Source of the DNA: Metabacillus arenae
GTDB lineage: Bacteria; Bacillota; Bacilli; Bacillales; Bacillaceae
Assembly (NCBI RefSeq): GCF_014773385.1
Contig: NZ_JACXAI010000029.1
Location: 1-62,722 of the forward strand
Length of the DNA stretch: 62,722 nucleotides
Reading direction: 5' to 3'
The notes under the pieces were generated by a model. That model saw only the letters and a program-made list of their open reading frames with translations, ran no database searches and was not told the DNA's origin. The translations under genes were made by a program, and so were the position numbers. Numbering within the stretch: position 1 is the stretch's first letter; each line of letters opens with the position of its first letter. Below, one piece after another: positions 44,699 to 54,518 of the stretch.

Positions 44699-45802
44699 TT
44701 AATAATATTTTGCGGAAACTTTAATAATTTCATCTTTATACAAAAGTATATCATTTACACTTTCTAATTTATATGTTGTTTTTAATTCATCATTAATTTG
44801 GATATATTTATTACTTGTATTAAAACCTAGCCTACAAATCCATTTACGTATATTATCATCTATTAAAACGTTAAAATAACTTTTGTTATCTCGGTAAAAA
44901 ATCCTACTTGCATCTATATTTTCTTTTAGCATTAATTTGATTAATACATAACCTTCTATTTCTTCCTCTGTTGTTATAATTACTGGTTCATCTGCTACCT
45001 TTTCAAGTTCTTCAATTAATTCGTCTTCTTTTGTCGAAGCTACTTCCTCATTATTAATCTGAACATCCAAATCTCTTTGACTTCCATCTGTTGAACTCAA
45101 TGCCTTTTGAAGCTTATCATTTACCTTTTCATTAACAAATTGAGTTAAAGATTTTTTTAGAATATCTCTAAAGTTGTCAATTACTTTTTTTGTCTTAACA
45201 CCTTGATAAACATCACTTAAGACAAACTTAATAAATTCTTCATTTGGTTCTTCCCATTGTTGGGTTAAGAACTTTTTAATTTCATTCGTATATTTTAGTT
45301 CAGATGCTGTAGTTAATACATTTTCCACATTAAAAAAATTCTTTCTGAATTTCGCTAGTTCTAAAAAATGATTATCTCTTAATTCAAGTAAATTAAATAC
45401 GAAAAATGGTTTTTCATCCATTTTATTTGGTTCCTCTAAATCAGTAAAGAACTTATACTGAATTCCATTTGTCAAAATAGCAAACTTTGCTTTTGTGGTT
45501 CCAAAATACCGAAACAATTGGGAATCATGTTTATGTAACTTTTCATGTACACATTTTGCCTCAATTAAGATAACAGGGTTCACCCCGTCCATAATGGCAT
45601 AATCAATTTTTTCCCCTTTCTTAATTCCAACGTCAGCTACGAACTCTGGTACAAATTCCTCAGGGTTAAAAATATCATATCCTAATGCTTGAATTAATGG
45701 CATAATTAGGGACGTTTTAGTTGCTTCCTCAGTTTGAATGTTATCTCTAATTCTTTCTATTCTACTTGAGAGCGTTTTAATTTGTTGAATGAAATTCTCC
45801 AT
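44699..45802 (-). CDS. HsdR_N-type nuclease-domain protein (type I restriction R-like)
   Basis: A 367-residue protein with an N-terminal domain like the type I restriction R-subunit nuclease (HSDR_N, PD-(D/E)XK fold): TKTSLIMPLIQALGYDIFNPEEFVPEF, then KIDYAIMDG and VILIEAKC, which give the Asp and Glu-x-Lys of the active site near residues 67 and 80. There is no helicase domain and no hsdM or hsdS nearby, so it is a stand-alone protein often found in accessory regions. The start at 45802 follows GGGGGAATCAAT. A defence role is possible but unproven. Confidence 0.8.
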   Translation of the reverse strand: MENFIQQIKTLSSRIERIRDNIQTEEATKTSLIMPLIQALGYDIFNPEEFVPEFVADVGIKKGEKIDYAIMDGVNPVILIEAKCVHEKLHKHDSQLFRYFGTTKAKFAILTNGIQYKFFTDLEEPNKMDEKPFFVFNLLELRDNHFLELAKFRKNFFNVENVLTTASELKYTNEIKKFLTQQWEEPNEEFIKFVLSDVYQGVKTKKVIDNFRDILKKSLTQFVNEKVNDKLQKALSSTDGSQRDLDVQINNEEVASTKEDELIEELEKVADEPVIITTEEEIEGYVLIKLMLKENIDASRIFYRDNKSYFNVLIDDNIRKWICRLGFNTSNKYIQINDELKTTYKLESVNDILLYKDEIIKVSAKYY

Positions 45803-46257
45803 ATTGATTCCCCCTGGATAAAATTCTCTATAAAAAAGAAGAGAAGCATTAATTTTTTTCTTTATATAGTATATAAAACTTATTAACATCAATAAAAAAT
45901 TATTACTAATGATGCTTTCTCATTAAAACAATTTCGGCTATAAAGTACCATATTCGAGATCTTCTTTCGTGGATATTTATGTTTATAAATAGAGATTGTG
46001 AAGGAATGCACTTAAAGTAAAGGCAATTTAGTTGAACAAACCTTTTTATTTATTATTGCAGTGATTATTGAAAACAAAGTATTAAATTTAAAACCATAAA
46101 ATAAGTATTAGAAGTGAAAAGGAGTTGCCTAGTTATTTTTCTTCTTCTTTTCGTTATATCTCCAACTTTCTTTCTTTTTATTATTAGGGGAAAAGTCGTT
46201 TTTTTCAAAAAATCAAATTTCTTTCCTGCTTATGATAAGACTCGAAGGTGAGTGAAC
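45803..46257. other. Divergent intergenic region
   Basis: AT-rich, separates the HsdR_N-type gene (minus) from the DUF192 gene (plus). No feature beyond the two ribosome sites was recognised. Confidence 0.45.
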
Positions 46258-46644
46258 ATGAAAAATAGAATAAAAACAAAAATGATAAAAATACTCAGTG
46301 GGAACAGGGCAACTCGATTAACCGTTCAAGTTGCAGATACTCAAAGAAAAAGAGAAAAGGGCTTAATGTTTGTTGGAAAATTACCCGAAAACGAGGGGAT
46401 GTTATTTGTGTTTTCAGAAAAAATATATGGTGGCTTTTGGATGAAGGACACATTCATTCCATTATCTATTGCTTTTCTTGATTCAGATGGGAAAATTCTA
46501 AAAATACTTGATATGGTGCCTTGCAAAGAGGAAAAATGTCCTATCTATAATCCAGGACTTTTTTATCGTTATGCAATTGAAGTGAATCTTGGATGGTTTG
46601 AAAAGAATCAAATCAAAGAAGGGGATTATGTAAAGCTTGATTGA
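46258..46644 (+). CDS. DUF192-family protein
   Basis: A 128-residue DUF192 protein: VQVADTQRKREKGLMF, EGMLFVF, the hallmark GGFWMKDTFIPLSIAFLD, and the C-terminal GLFYRYAIEVNLGWFEKNQI. Function is unknown in the family. No signal peptide here, though many relatives are exported. ATG at 46258 lies 7 nt after AAGGTG; an in-frame GTG two codons earlier is too close. A perfect terminator follows. Confidence 0.9.
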   Translation: MKNRIKTKMIKILSGNRATRLTVQVADTQRKREKGLMFVGKLPENEGMLFVFSEKIYGGFWMKDTFIPLSIAFLDSDGKILKILDMVPCKEEKCPIYNPGLFYRYAIEVNLGWFEKNQIKEGDYVKLD

Positions 46645-46652
46645 ATTCATCT

Positions 46653-46690
46653 CACCTCACCTTCAATTCATAGAGGTGAGGTGATTTTTT
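46653..46690 (+). terminator. Terminator of the DUF192 gene
   Basis: Perfect 10-bp stem CACCTCACCT/AGGTGAGGTG (46653-46662, 46674-46683) followed by ATTTTTT. Confidence 0.92.
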
Positions 46691-46966
46691 AATGGATATT
46701 TATGTGTGAAATAATGTAATTAAGCTAAAGTTTAATAAAGGGTAAAAAGTAAAATAATTGGCACTCAATTAATTGGACGTTTTGTCCGTCCTCGAGTTTT
46801 TATGGCCAGTTTTCCTCCGTAAGACGTCTTGGGTTCTTCTAAGTCTTAAAGTGGGGTAACTGCCCATTAATATAAATTATTCCAATCTGATCATCATGGG
46901 AAATTGATGAATGGATCTAAAATAAATTTATTTCGTTCAAGTATGAACTTAATCTAATTTTATATG

Positions 46967-48523
46967 TTACTTAATAGTGATTGTAGTACCATCAAATTTG
47001 GTAAGAGAAAATCCACTAAAGCTCTCATTGTAGGTTTTACTAAAGTCCTTAAGAATCTCAATTGCGACTGCTTCCCCTAATTTTAAGCCCTCAATTCCAT
47101 CAGAACGCCAATGGACACCGGCTGTATCACGACCTAGTGCAATATTGGAGGCAAGTTTATTTAATTCTCCACCTATTGTCAAATGAGCCCCTACGTAAGG
47201 AATTAAAGAAAGTCCATCAGAAGTTACTGTTACCGGATTTGGAATGACAAATGTTTCATTAAAAAATGCTTTAAGAACCGTAACTCCTGCTCCAACAATG
47301 CAAGCGTGCCCTGCCGGATAGGCAGGATGAGTAGGGCAACCCTCCGGATAAGCCATTGGTAACAAATAAGAGCCAAACTGATTGAAGACTTTAGAAACTA
47401 CCTGAGAATCCAATAGTTCTGTGTGGATTGGGTACCTAGCTTTCCCAATTAAATGATTATGGACTCGTCCCCCGAATTCTTCCGGTCGAATTCTCCGATG
47501 AACCAAGAATTTTTGAAACCATGCAGCCTCAAGTGAAACGCGGGCTACCTTCGTTACTACATCTAGAATGTGGGCAGCACCAAAAGTTACAAAACCTCCC
47601 TCAGTTGCTGAATTTAGGTACGGATTGGATTGCTGAATTGCTCCCTTTCCAAAGCCTTGTAGAATCAAACAAGCAGAAAGAGGAGCTTGGAAGGTGAAAT
47701 CTAGATGAACATATTCAGCCAAATCACGACCATTACGAATATAACGAGGTTCAGGATCAAATATCGGAGCCCCAGGAAGTGCTCCATTCTGAATGTTCAA
47801 CCATTCCTCATACGATGTCATGTGGTCGGAGCCAGCTGGTGTGGTACGATATTGCTGAGTAATTGTTCTTGCTCCAAAAGGAATGTCCATCCAAAGAAAC
47901 TGTGAGATGTATGGTCCAACGAGATCACCGGGTGTATCCCCACGGAACAAAGTCTCCGTCGTAACGGCTCCATGCACTTTTGGTCCACGAAAATCTGAAA
48001 GTCCCGATATCTCAGATGCAGCCGCTATTGTGAGAGGGTTGGTATCATATTCTTGAAAAGGTACATCACGAGTGAGGGATTGCCAATATATTTCTACCAT
48101 TTCACCTGCCGCCCATGAACTACTGAATGTAGGCGGCACAGCTATACTCATTTTGTGACAATCAGATCCGATAAGATCAAACACATAAGCTCCTTGTGGA
48201 TTCGCAAGCTTCACAACACCTCCCATAGGTATGGAATTAAAATCATTCACTTTACTGGAGTCAAGTGCTTTAATAAAGATATTATAGGAATTAATGTCCA
48301 CTTCACCAAGTGAATTATGCGGTAATCCTTTTGAAAAGTTTCCAATTTTGTTAGGAAACAAACATTCGTCCCCATTACACAGATGATCTAAAAGAGGAGC
48401 CTCCCTCTGAAATTTTGCTGCTTTATATCGAACTTTAAATGCCTTCTCATTACGCTTTTCCGCATTTAAAGGTCCAATGACACACTTTTTTTTGTTGCTT
48501 TTCTTGTCTCTTCTTCTTCCCAT
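46967..48523 (-). CDS. Vanadium-dependent haloperoxidase / PAP2-superfamily protein
   Basis: A 518-residue protein with the vanadate-binding pattern of haloperoxidases and acid phosphatases: HRRIRPEEF near residue 350, YPAGHACIVGAG near 405 and the C-terminal GRDTAGVHWRSDGIEG with the vanadate-linked His. GCPTHPAYPAGH is typical of the bacterial group. The N-terminus is basic (GRRRDKKSNKKK) without a signal peptide. Family members oxidise halides with peroxide or act as phosphatases; which applies here is open. Stand-alone gene; AAGGTGATAAT before the ATG. A short fragment very similar to part of this gene is found at 55278. Confidence 0.86.
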   Translation of the reverse strand: MGRRRDKKSNKKKCVIGPLNAEKRNEKAFKVRYKAAKFQREAPLLDHLCNGDECLFPNKIGNFSKGLPHNSLGEVDINSYNIFIKALDSSKVNDFNSIPMGGVVKLANPQGAYVFDLIGSDCHKMSIAVPPTFSSSWAAGEMVEIYWQSLTRDVPFQEYDTNPLTIAAASEISGLSDFRGPKVHGAVTTETLFRGDTPGDLVGPYISQFLWMDIPFGARTITQQYRTTPAGSDHMTSYEEWLNIQNGALPGAPIFDPEPRYIRNGRDLAEYVHLDFTFQAPLSACLILQGFGKGAIQQSNPYLNSATEGGFVTFGAAHILDVVTKVARVSLEAAWFQKFLVHRRIRPEEFGGRVHNHLIGKARYPIHTELLDSQVVSKVFNQFGSYLLPMAYPEGCPTHPAYPAGHACIVGAGVTVLKAFFNETFVIPNPVTVTSDGLSLIPYVGAHLTIGGELNKLASNIALGRDTAGVHWRSDGIEGLKLGEAVAIEILKDFSKTYNESFSGFSLTKFDGTTITIK

Positions 48524-48775
48524 ATTATCACCTTATCTGTTTGAGATGTTAACCAACTAAAATCTATTATTCTCCTATACTTTAATTAACTAAGCACTAA
48601 CTGCAGGAGTGTCATTTCATCATATGCAGGTTAATAATCAAGGGATCAGAATTGGGGAATAAGAATAACAGGATAGTAATAAGCAGGATGTTTTATAAAA
48701 AATGGAGAATTTCAACAGAAGTAGTTTATTTATTGAGATCTTTTAATACTCTAACTTTTCAAGGAGGAGATTACT

Positions 48776-49246
48776 TTGAAACGAGTTGACTTGCTTTTAA
48801 ACGTACTAGATTCAACATTCGATAAAGAAAGTTGGTATGCCCCGTTTAAAGATGCTGTAAAAGGACTTACAGCCGAACAGGCAAACTGGAAACCTTCCGG
48901 AGAAGCAACTAAAACCATTTGGGAGAACGTTAATCATCTCATTTATTACAAAGAGAGACTTGCTGCAAACTTGGAAGGCCGTGAATGGACACATAATCTC
49001 GACGGTGATGAAACCTTTTATCTTACCGATCAATCAAATGATGATAAGGAATGGAGGAAAGTCGTTGAACGTTCCGAAAACGCTCAACGCAATTTAAAAC
49101 AGGTATTGAGTGTAATTTCCGATCAAGAGCTTAACCAAAATTCACTTGAGGAGAAATTACTGAACATCATGCTTCATGATGCTTATCATACAGGCCAAAT
49201 TATTCAATTAAGAAAATTGCAGGGGTCGTGGCCATCAAATCGTTGA
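48776..49246 (+). CDS. DinB-superfamily protein (metal-binding four-helix bundle)
   Basis: A 156-residue DinB/YfiT-like protein. The three metal-binding His positions are visible as NHLIYYKERLA near residue 53, and MLHDAYHTGQI near residue 125-130. Many relatives act with bacillithiol or in damage response; this one has no assigned role. TTG start, with AAGGAGGAG 8 nt upstream. Monocistronic; nothing in the neighbourhood points to a substrate. Confidence 0.85.
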   Translation: MKRVDLLLNVLDSTFDKESWYAPFKDAVKGLTAEQANWKPSGEATKTIWENVNHLIYYKERLAANLEGREWTHNLDGDETFYLTDQSNDDKEWRKVVERSENAQRNLKQVLSVISDQELNQNSLEEKLLNIMLHDAYHTGQIIQLRKLQGSWPSNR

Positions 49247-49383
49247 TCGAAAGAAGGAATATTTTTTTGTGAAATAAATAAAAGATAGGAACTTCATAGT
49301 TTTTCTATCAAAGGGCGCTATCCTAAAAAGGATGAGCGCTCTTTTTCCTTTTAATGGAATAAGGAGGTTTATTTTTCAAAAAA

Positions 49384-49431
49384 TAGTTGCAATAGCACTC
49401 TATATGGAATATCCTATAATTAGTTGCAATA
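49384..49431 (+). promoter_or_regulatory. Direct repeats flanking the MarR gene promoter
   Basis: TAGTTGCAATA occurs at 49384-49394 and again at 49421-49431, a 37-bp period, with TATAAT between them at 49415-49420. The pair brackets the likely -10 box of the following MarR gene and is a natural operator candidate. Confidence 0.55.
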
Positions 49432-49458
49432 ACATACTATTTGGGAGTTGATGTTTTC

Positions 49459-49935
49459 GTGGACAACGATATGAATAGGCCCTCCATGGGCGCTGGGTCG
49501 CCGCCTGGCAAATATATTTCGGCTATATACCGTCATCTGCAAATCCTCATAACAGCTCAGCTTCAGCCATTCCGAATCGGAAGCGGGCAGTATATCTTCT
49601 TGTTGACGATCGCGAAAAAAGAAGGGATTTCACAAAAAGCGCTAAGCGAGGAGCTTTTGATTGACAAGACAACAACGGCGAAGGCGATCAAAAAACTAGA
49701 AGCAGAAGGGTATGTGCAAAGGGAAACAAACCCCGCCGATAACCGTTATCATCTCCTTTATTTGACGGAATTAGGTAGAGAAGTTTTGCCGAAAGTAGCG
49801 GCAGTATTGCATGATATCAGTAGAAAAAGCCGAGTTGGCATAGATGAAGAGGAATATGAGTTTATGCTTTCTTTGCTAAAAAAGATGCTGTACAACATGA
49901 GCGAACAGGTTCGCCAAAGAGAGAAGAAGCTATGA
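49459..49935 (+). CDS. MarR-family transcriptional regulator
   Basis: A 158-residue MarR regulator with the winged helix ISQKALSEELLIDKTTTAKAIKKLEAEGYV and wing RETNPADNRYHLLYL. I start at the GTG at 49459, about 11 nt after GGGAG; a TTG at 49441 and an ATG at 49471 are alternatives, so the first residues are uncertain. The downstream haloalkane dehalogenase-like gene is 190 nt away in the same direction and is a plausible target. Direct repeats in the promoter suggest autoregulation. Confidence 0.88.
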   Translation: MDNDMNRPSMGAGSPPGKYISAIYRHLQILITAQLQPFRIGSGQYIFLLTIAKKEGISQKALSEELLIDKTTTAKAIKKLEAEGYVQRETNPADNRYHLLYLTELGREVLPKVAAVLHDISRKSRVGIDEEEYEFMLSLLKKMLYNMSEQVRQREKKL

Positions 49936-50127
49936 CTCAGCACCATCAACAGAATCGGGTGGGCAAACAAGCTTTCTTTACATCCATTATTTCATTTTTT
50001 TCTCTTATGTATGAATCATTCTGTTGGATTACACTTTCCAGTTCGGTAAAGATACGTGTACCAAAGTCCAGCTGGAAAGTAGAAATATTTATTTGAATAA
50101 AGGAGAGTGAAAAATTTGGAGGAGGAA

Positions 50128-51000
50128 ATGAAAAGACCATTTGAAGTGGATTCGGAGTATCCATTTAAGGACCATTGGCTACCTTATCATGACGGATATA
50201 TTCATTACATTGACGAAGGACAAGGGCCGACAGTTCTTCTCCTTCACGGGAATCCCACATGGTCGTATCTCTATCGAAATGTCATTAAGGAGCTTCACAA
50301 CGATTATCGTCTTATCGCGTTGGATTACCCTGGATTTGGTATGTCAAAAGCGCCTTCCCACTATGGTTTTACACCACAAGAGCACTCGGAGGCGGTCTTG
50401 GATTTCATCTATCGCTTAGACCTAAAGAATTTTGTTTTAGTGGTTCAGGATTGGGGAGGACCGATTGGATTAAACTACGCCGTTCGGCACCGGGAAAACT
50501 TATGCGGCATCGTCGTGATGAACAGCTGGGCTTGGCCCGCAACTCTCCTTCCAATGAAGATTTTTTCTTTGGTAATGGGGGGATGGCCTCTCGGATACTG
50601 GCTTCAGACACATCACAACTTCTTCGCCAAAAACATTGTTCCACAAGGGATTTACCATTCTGAAAAAGTCACGGAAAGCTTGAGAAAGGCCTATACTGAC
50701 CCGTTCCCAACACTAAAATCAAGGATACCGACATGGATTTTCCCTAGACAGATTCGGAAGGCACGATCGTGGCTCGCGGAAATTGAATCGAAACTGCCAG
50801 CGCTATCTGATTTACCTGCGCAAATACTTTGGGGTACTAAAGATAGTGCCGGCTTTCCACCTGAAGAGATGGCAAAATGGCAGAGATACCTCCAAATGAA
50901 TGAAACTGAGTCCCTGAGTGATGCCTCTCACTATGTGCAAGAGGATCGACCAGATCGAGTTGCAGCATCTATCCGAAGAGTCCTTGAAAGAACGTCGTAG
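50128..51000 (+). CDS. Haloalkane dehalogenase-like alpha/beta hydrolase
   Basis: A 290-residue alpha/beta hydrolase with the dehalogenase active-site set: HGNPTW at residues 40-45 (Asn42), the nucleophile as Asp108 in VVQDWGGPIG with Trp109 next to it, and His268 in SHYVQED. An Asp nucleophile plus the Asn/Trp halide pair points to a haloalkane dehalogenase or close fluoroacetate/epoxide hydrolase relative rather than an esterase. ATG at 50128 has GGAGGAGGA directly upstream; GTG and TTG codons 4-7 codons earlier are less well placed. Follows a MarR gene. Natural substrate unknown. Confidence 0.85.
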   Translation: MKRPFEVDSEYPFKDHWLPYHDGYIHYIDEGQGPTVLLLHGNPTWSYLYRNVIKELHNDYRLIALDYPGFGMSKAPSHYGFTPQEHSEAVLDFIYRLDLKNFVLVVQDWGGPIGLNYAVRHRENLCGIVVMNSWAWPATLLPMKIFSLVMGGWPLGYWLQTHHNFFAKNIVPQGIYHSEKVTESLRKAYTDPFPTLKSRIPTWIFPRQIRKARSWLAEIESKLPALSDLPAQILWGTKDSAGFPPEEMAKWQRYLQMNETESLSDASHYVQEDRPDRVAASIRRVLERTS

Positions 51001-51088
51001 CAGTGATGGAAGTTAGGTTGAACCAACTATATTTCTGTAAGGTAACCATTAACTTATTATAACCATCTATAAATGAGGAGGAGTGAAT

Positions 51089-51595
51089 ATGAAAACAATT
51101 CTTTGGGCAACATTGACCGCTAATGGTAACTATGCGCAGTCCAGCCCTGAACATCCACCCAAAAAGGAAGCCCTAACCGATTTTGAGACGTATGCAAAAG
51201 CTGCGGGGAATTTTATAGTAGGGCGTAAAACGTTTGAAGGCTTCCAGGCAAGTGGTGGTGGCACTTTTACCGATATTGACATAGTCGTAGTTTCTAAGAG
51301 CCTCAAAGAAATCCCTGGCATTAAGATTGCGGGTTCACCACAAGAAGCCCTTAACTACTTGCAAGAAAAAGGCCATAAAACAGTACTCCTTTCGGGGGGT
51401 GCGGATCTGCATAATGCATTTTTAGAGCAAGACCTTGTTGACGAGATACTATTCAATATTGTACCTGTGTTGGAGGGTAAGGGGCTCAGCCTTTTGCTTG
51501 ACACAGTCAACTACCAATACAAGGATATCCAGTTGTTAGATTTCAAGTCTCTTGGCAGTGGTGTTGTTCAATTGCACTACGCGGTAGGTAAATAA
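51089..51595 (+). CDS. RibD C-terminal / dihydrofolate reductase-like protein
   Basis: A 168-residue protein of the RibD_C/DHFR-like family (YyaP/YwjB type): start TILWATLTANGNYA, NFIVGRKTFEGF, VVVSKSLKEIPG, the NADPH-loop LLSGGADLHNAFLEQDLVDEI and IVPVLEGKG. Such proteins reduce pterin- or pyrimidine-like compounds in vitro, but most have no known role. ATG at 51089, 6 nt after GAGGAGGA. Stands between the dehalogenase-like gene and a dispersed repeat. Confidence 0.85.
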   Translation: MKTILWATLTANGNYAQSSPEHPPKKEALTDFETYAKAAGNFIVGRKTFEGFQASGGGTFTDIDIVVVSKSLKEIPGIKIAGSPQEALNYLQEKGHKTVLLSGGADLHNAFLEQDLVDEILFNIVPVLEGKGLSLLLDTVNYQYKDIQLLDFKSLGSGVVQLHYAVGK

Positions 51596-51710
51596 TATAG
51601 CCATTCATTAACAAATACCCGATCTACAGGTCGCATATCGCGATGCCTCGCCTACGCCTGACCTCTTATTGTCGGGTAACTTTCTTTTAAAGCTATAGTT
51701 ATTCAAGAAA

Positions 51711-51777
51711 AGGTCGCATTTCTGGAGTATGAATTGCGCTCTTTCTTTATGTATAGGGCCAGATTGTTGAGTTACTC
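51711..51777 (+). repeat. Dispersed hairpin repeat, copy 1
   Basis: First of four related sequences in 5 kb (others at 54519, 55633 and 56691). Shared words: CGCATTCTGGAG-like left part, TGCGCTCTTTCTTTATG in the centre, GGGCCAGATTGTTGA on the right. The type recalls the intergenic repeats of the B. cereus group. Confidence 0.7.
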
Positions 51778-51886
51778 ATTTTCAAAACAAAAAGATATTT
51801 TTGTTACTATTTATAAAAGAGATTGTAAAGAAAAATACTTAACTAACGGGCAGGTTAGCAGTTGAACAAGAAAAATAAAAAGCATT

Positions 51887-52552
51887 CTATATTGAATGGT
51901 TTTTACCTTTATCATCATGTGGTGATGTATTAGAGTGTGTTAATAAGCGGTCTAGTACTTTTTCAGTAAATGGCATAAAGTAATTAAGTATTAGCCCCCC
52001 TAAACAAACGGTTAATAAAGTTCCAACGCCAATTGGTCCATTTAAAATCATTGCCATTAACAAGAATACGAGGTAAATGAATGTTCTCGCAAAAAATATA
52101 TTTGTTTTAGTTAATTCTTGTATGATGAATGTTAATCGGTCAACTGGAATCGGTGCAAAATTTGTGTATAAATATGTTGCAGTTCCTAATCCTATAACAA
52201 CTAAGCCGATTCCAAAACAAACAACTTTGCTGTACCATAGTTCAGGTGTTATCAAATTGTGCAATATAAAAAGCCACATATCAATACCAATACCCGTTAT
52301 AAATGCGGTTAACAACCCCAAAACTTCTGGTTTTTGTCTTTTTAAAAATGAATTACAACCTATCAATATTAAAGCTATTATTATTTCCCAACTTCCCACA
52401 GTAAGCCCCACATTTATGGACAGTCCTACCAAAAGTGCATCAAAAGGTGAAGTTCCAAGGTCTGATTGTATAGTGAAAGAAATACCAAGGGTTAATATTA
52501 AAATTCCTAATACATAAAAAATAGATTTCACTTTACTCGACCTCTTTATCAT
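51887..52552 (-). CDS. YczE/YitT-like integral membrane protein
   Basis: A 221-residue membrane protein with five to six hydrophobic segments. Typical YczE-group motifs are GISFTIQSDLGTSPFDALLVGLS, a second GIGIDMWLF segment and FAPIPVDRLTFIIQEL. Function unknown; YczE in B. subtilis was linked to bacillaene/surfactin phenotypes (from memory). The start is uncertain: ATG at 52552 has no ribosome site, while a GTG at 52531 has AAGAGG 9 nt upstream. Any start above 52556 would fall into a palindrome that looks like an operator. Divergent from the MarR-paiAB set. Confidence 0.8.
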   Translation of the reverse strand: MIKRSSKVKSIFYVLGILILTLGISFTIQSDLGTSPFDALLVGLSINVGLTVGSWEIIIALILIGCNSFLKRQKPEVLGLLTAFITGIGIDMWLFILHNLITPELWYSKVVCFGIGLVVIGLGTATYLYTNFAPIPVDRLTFIIQELTKTNIFFARTFIYLVFLLMAMILNGPIGVGTLLTVCLGGLILNYFMPFTEKVLDRLLTHSNTSPHDDKGKNHSI

Positions 52553-52555
52553 TAT

Positions 52556-52627
52556 TTTTTGTTGCAAATACAACAAAAATAGCTTAAATTTAATATAGAC
52601 CATTTTTATTGCATTTACAATAAAAAT
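52556..52627. promoter_or_regulatory. Twin palindromic operators between yczE-like and marR-paiAB genes
   Basis: TTTTTGTTG-CAAATA-CAACAAAAA (52556-52579) and ATTTTTATTG-CATTTA-CAATAAAAAT (52602-52627) are perfect 9- and 10-bp inverted repeats with the same 6-nt spacer pattern CAWWTA. They lie in the divergent promoter region, one near each gene, and probably bind the MarR protein encoded at 52647. Confidence 0.8.
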
Positions 52628-52646
52628 ATGTACTAAGGAGTTAATT

Positions 52647-53099
52647 ATGAAGGAAATTCTACGTGAAATTGGAATGATAGCAAGGTCATTAGATTCTATA
52701 AGTAATATAGAATTTAAAGAATATGACCTTACAAAAGGTCAGTATTTGTACCTTGTAAGAATATGTGAAAACCCAGGAATCATTCAAGAAAAGTTAGCTG
52801 AGATGATAAAAGTAGATCGAACAACAGCAGCTCGTGCTATAAAAAAACTTGAAATGAATGGCTTTATTGAAAAGAAAGAAGATGAACATAACAAAAAAAT
52901 TAAAAAACTCTTTCCTACAGAGAAAGGGAAAAATGTTTTTCCTTTTATAAAAAGAGAAAATGATTATTCTAATATCGTTGCATTAGAGGGATTTTCCGAA
53001 AGAGAAGTAGAAACCATTTTCAATCTTCTTCAAAGAGTAAGAAAAAATATAGAAAAAGACTGGGAATATGTAAAAAAGGGAAACAAGAGAAATTATTGA
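52647..53099 (+). CDS. MarR-family regulator of the paiAB / yczE-like locus
   Basis: A 150-residue MarR regulator: winged helix IIQEKLAEMIKVDRTTAARAIKKLEMNGFI, wing KKEDEHNKKIKKLFPT. It is the first gene of a set with the PaiA- and PaiB-like genes (gaps 25 and 22 nt) and divergent from the YczE-like gene. Two palindromes in the 95-bp divergent region are likely operators. AAGGAG before the ATG. The inducer is unknown; polyamines are a guess from the neighbours. Confidence 0.9.
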   Translation: MKEILREIGMIARSLDSISNIEFKEYDLTKGQYLYLVRICENPGIIQEKLAEMIKVDRTTAARAIKKLEMNGFIEKKEDEHNKKIKKLFPTEKGKNVFPFIKRENDYSNIVALEGFSEREVETIFNLLQRVRKNIEKDWEYVKKGNKRNY

Positions 53100-53124
53100 T
53101 TATATAAAGGAGCGACATATTTGA

Positions 53125-53643
<519 letters not shown>

Positions 53644-53665
53644 CTTTTTTGAAAGGTGGATTATT

Positions 53666-54289
53666 ATGTATATTCCAAAATATTTTAAAGTCACAAATGT
53701 TGATGAAATTTGGGATTTTGTTCAAAAAAACTCTTTTGGCACGATTGTCACAACAGAAAAAGGGAAACCAATTGCCACTCATTTGCCATTGCAGTTAATT
53801 AAAGAAGGAGATACTGACTATATAACGGGGCATATGGCTTATGGGAACCCTCAATGGAGAACATTCGAAACCTGTGAAGATGTATTGGTTATGTTCCAAG
53901 GACCACACGCTTATATCTCTTCTTCCTGGTATGAAGAGGAAAATGTCCCCACATGGAACTATCAAGCTGTACATGTATATGGTTCAGCCAGCATTTTAGA
54001 CGAAGAAGAGTTAAAACAGGACCTGACAAAGTTGCTGCAAAAATACGAAAAACACCGTAAAAATCCAGTTTTATGGGATAAGCTTTCTCCTCAGCTATTA
54101 GAAAAACAACTAAAAGGTATTGTTGGATTTAAGATTAAAGTACAAGAAATTCAAGCTGCCAATAAACTGAGTCAAAATCGTAATGAAGAGGACTATCATA
54201 ACATCGTTAATAAACTCTATGAAGAAAAGGATTTGAATTCTCAACAAATGGCACAATTGATGGAGAGGAAGTTAAGAAAGGACAAATAA
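53666..54289 (+). CDS. paiB: PaiB-like FMN-binding regulator
   Basis: A 207-residue PaiB family protein: YIPKYFKVTNVDEIWDFVQ start, GTIVTTEKGKPIATHLPL, YITGHMAYGNPQWRTF, the hallmark FQGPHAYISSSWYEEENVPTWNY and GIVGFKIKVQEI. PaiB proteins have a flavin-like split-barrel fold; in B. subtilis PaiA-PaiB affect sporulation and protease genes. AAAGGTGG before the ATG. Last gene of the MarR-paiA-paiB set, ended by a good terminator. Confidence 0.9.
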   Translation: MYIPKYFKVTNVDEIWDFVQKNSFGTIVTTEKGKPIATHLPLQLIKEGDTDYITGHMAYGNPQWRTFETCEDVLVMFQGPHAYISSSWYEEENVPTWNYQAVHVYGSASILDEEELKQDLTKLLQKYEKHRKNPVLWDKLSPQLLEKQLKGIVGFKIKVQEIQAANKLSQNRNEEDYHNIVNKLYEEKDLNSQQMAQLMERKLRKDK

Positions 54290-54383
54290 GTATTATGTTT
54301 CGTTTTTAAAGATTTTTTCTTTCTTAGATGAAGTTTGTCAAGAAGCGTACTTAAATGATAAATAATTTTTCCATAAGGAAAAA

Positions 54384-54417
54384 ACAGAGGAACACGAAAT
54401 GTCCCTCTGTTTTTTTA
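54384..54417 (+). terminator. Terminator of the marR-paiAB set
   Basis: ACAGAGG and CCTCTGT pair around a short interior with a further pair of GAC-like bases, with seven T after. About 95 nt after the paiB-like stop. Confidence 0.87.
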
Positions 54418-54518
54418 TAAAATATTAAGACTAGCATTTAATAGGAACTAAATGTAAGAGCAGAACAACTCAAACTGTTACTAAATAGTTCGACCATTAG
54501 ACATACGTTGTTCAACTA

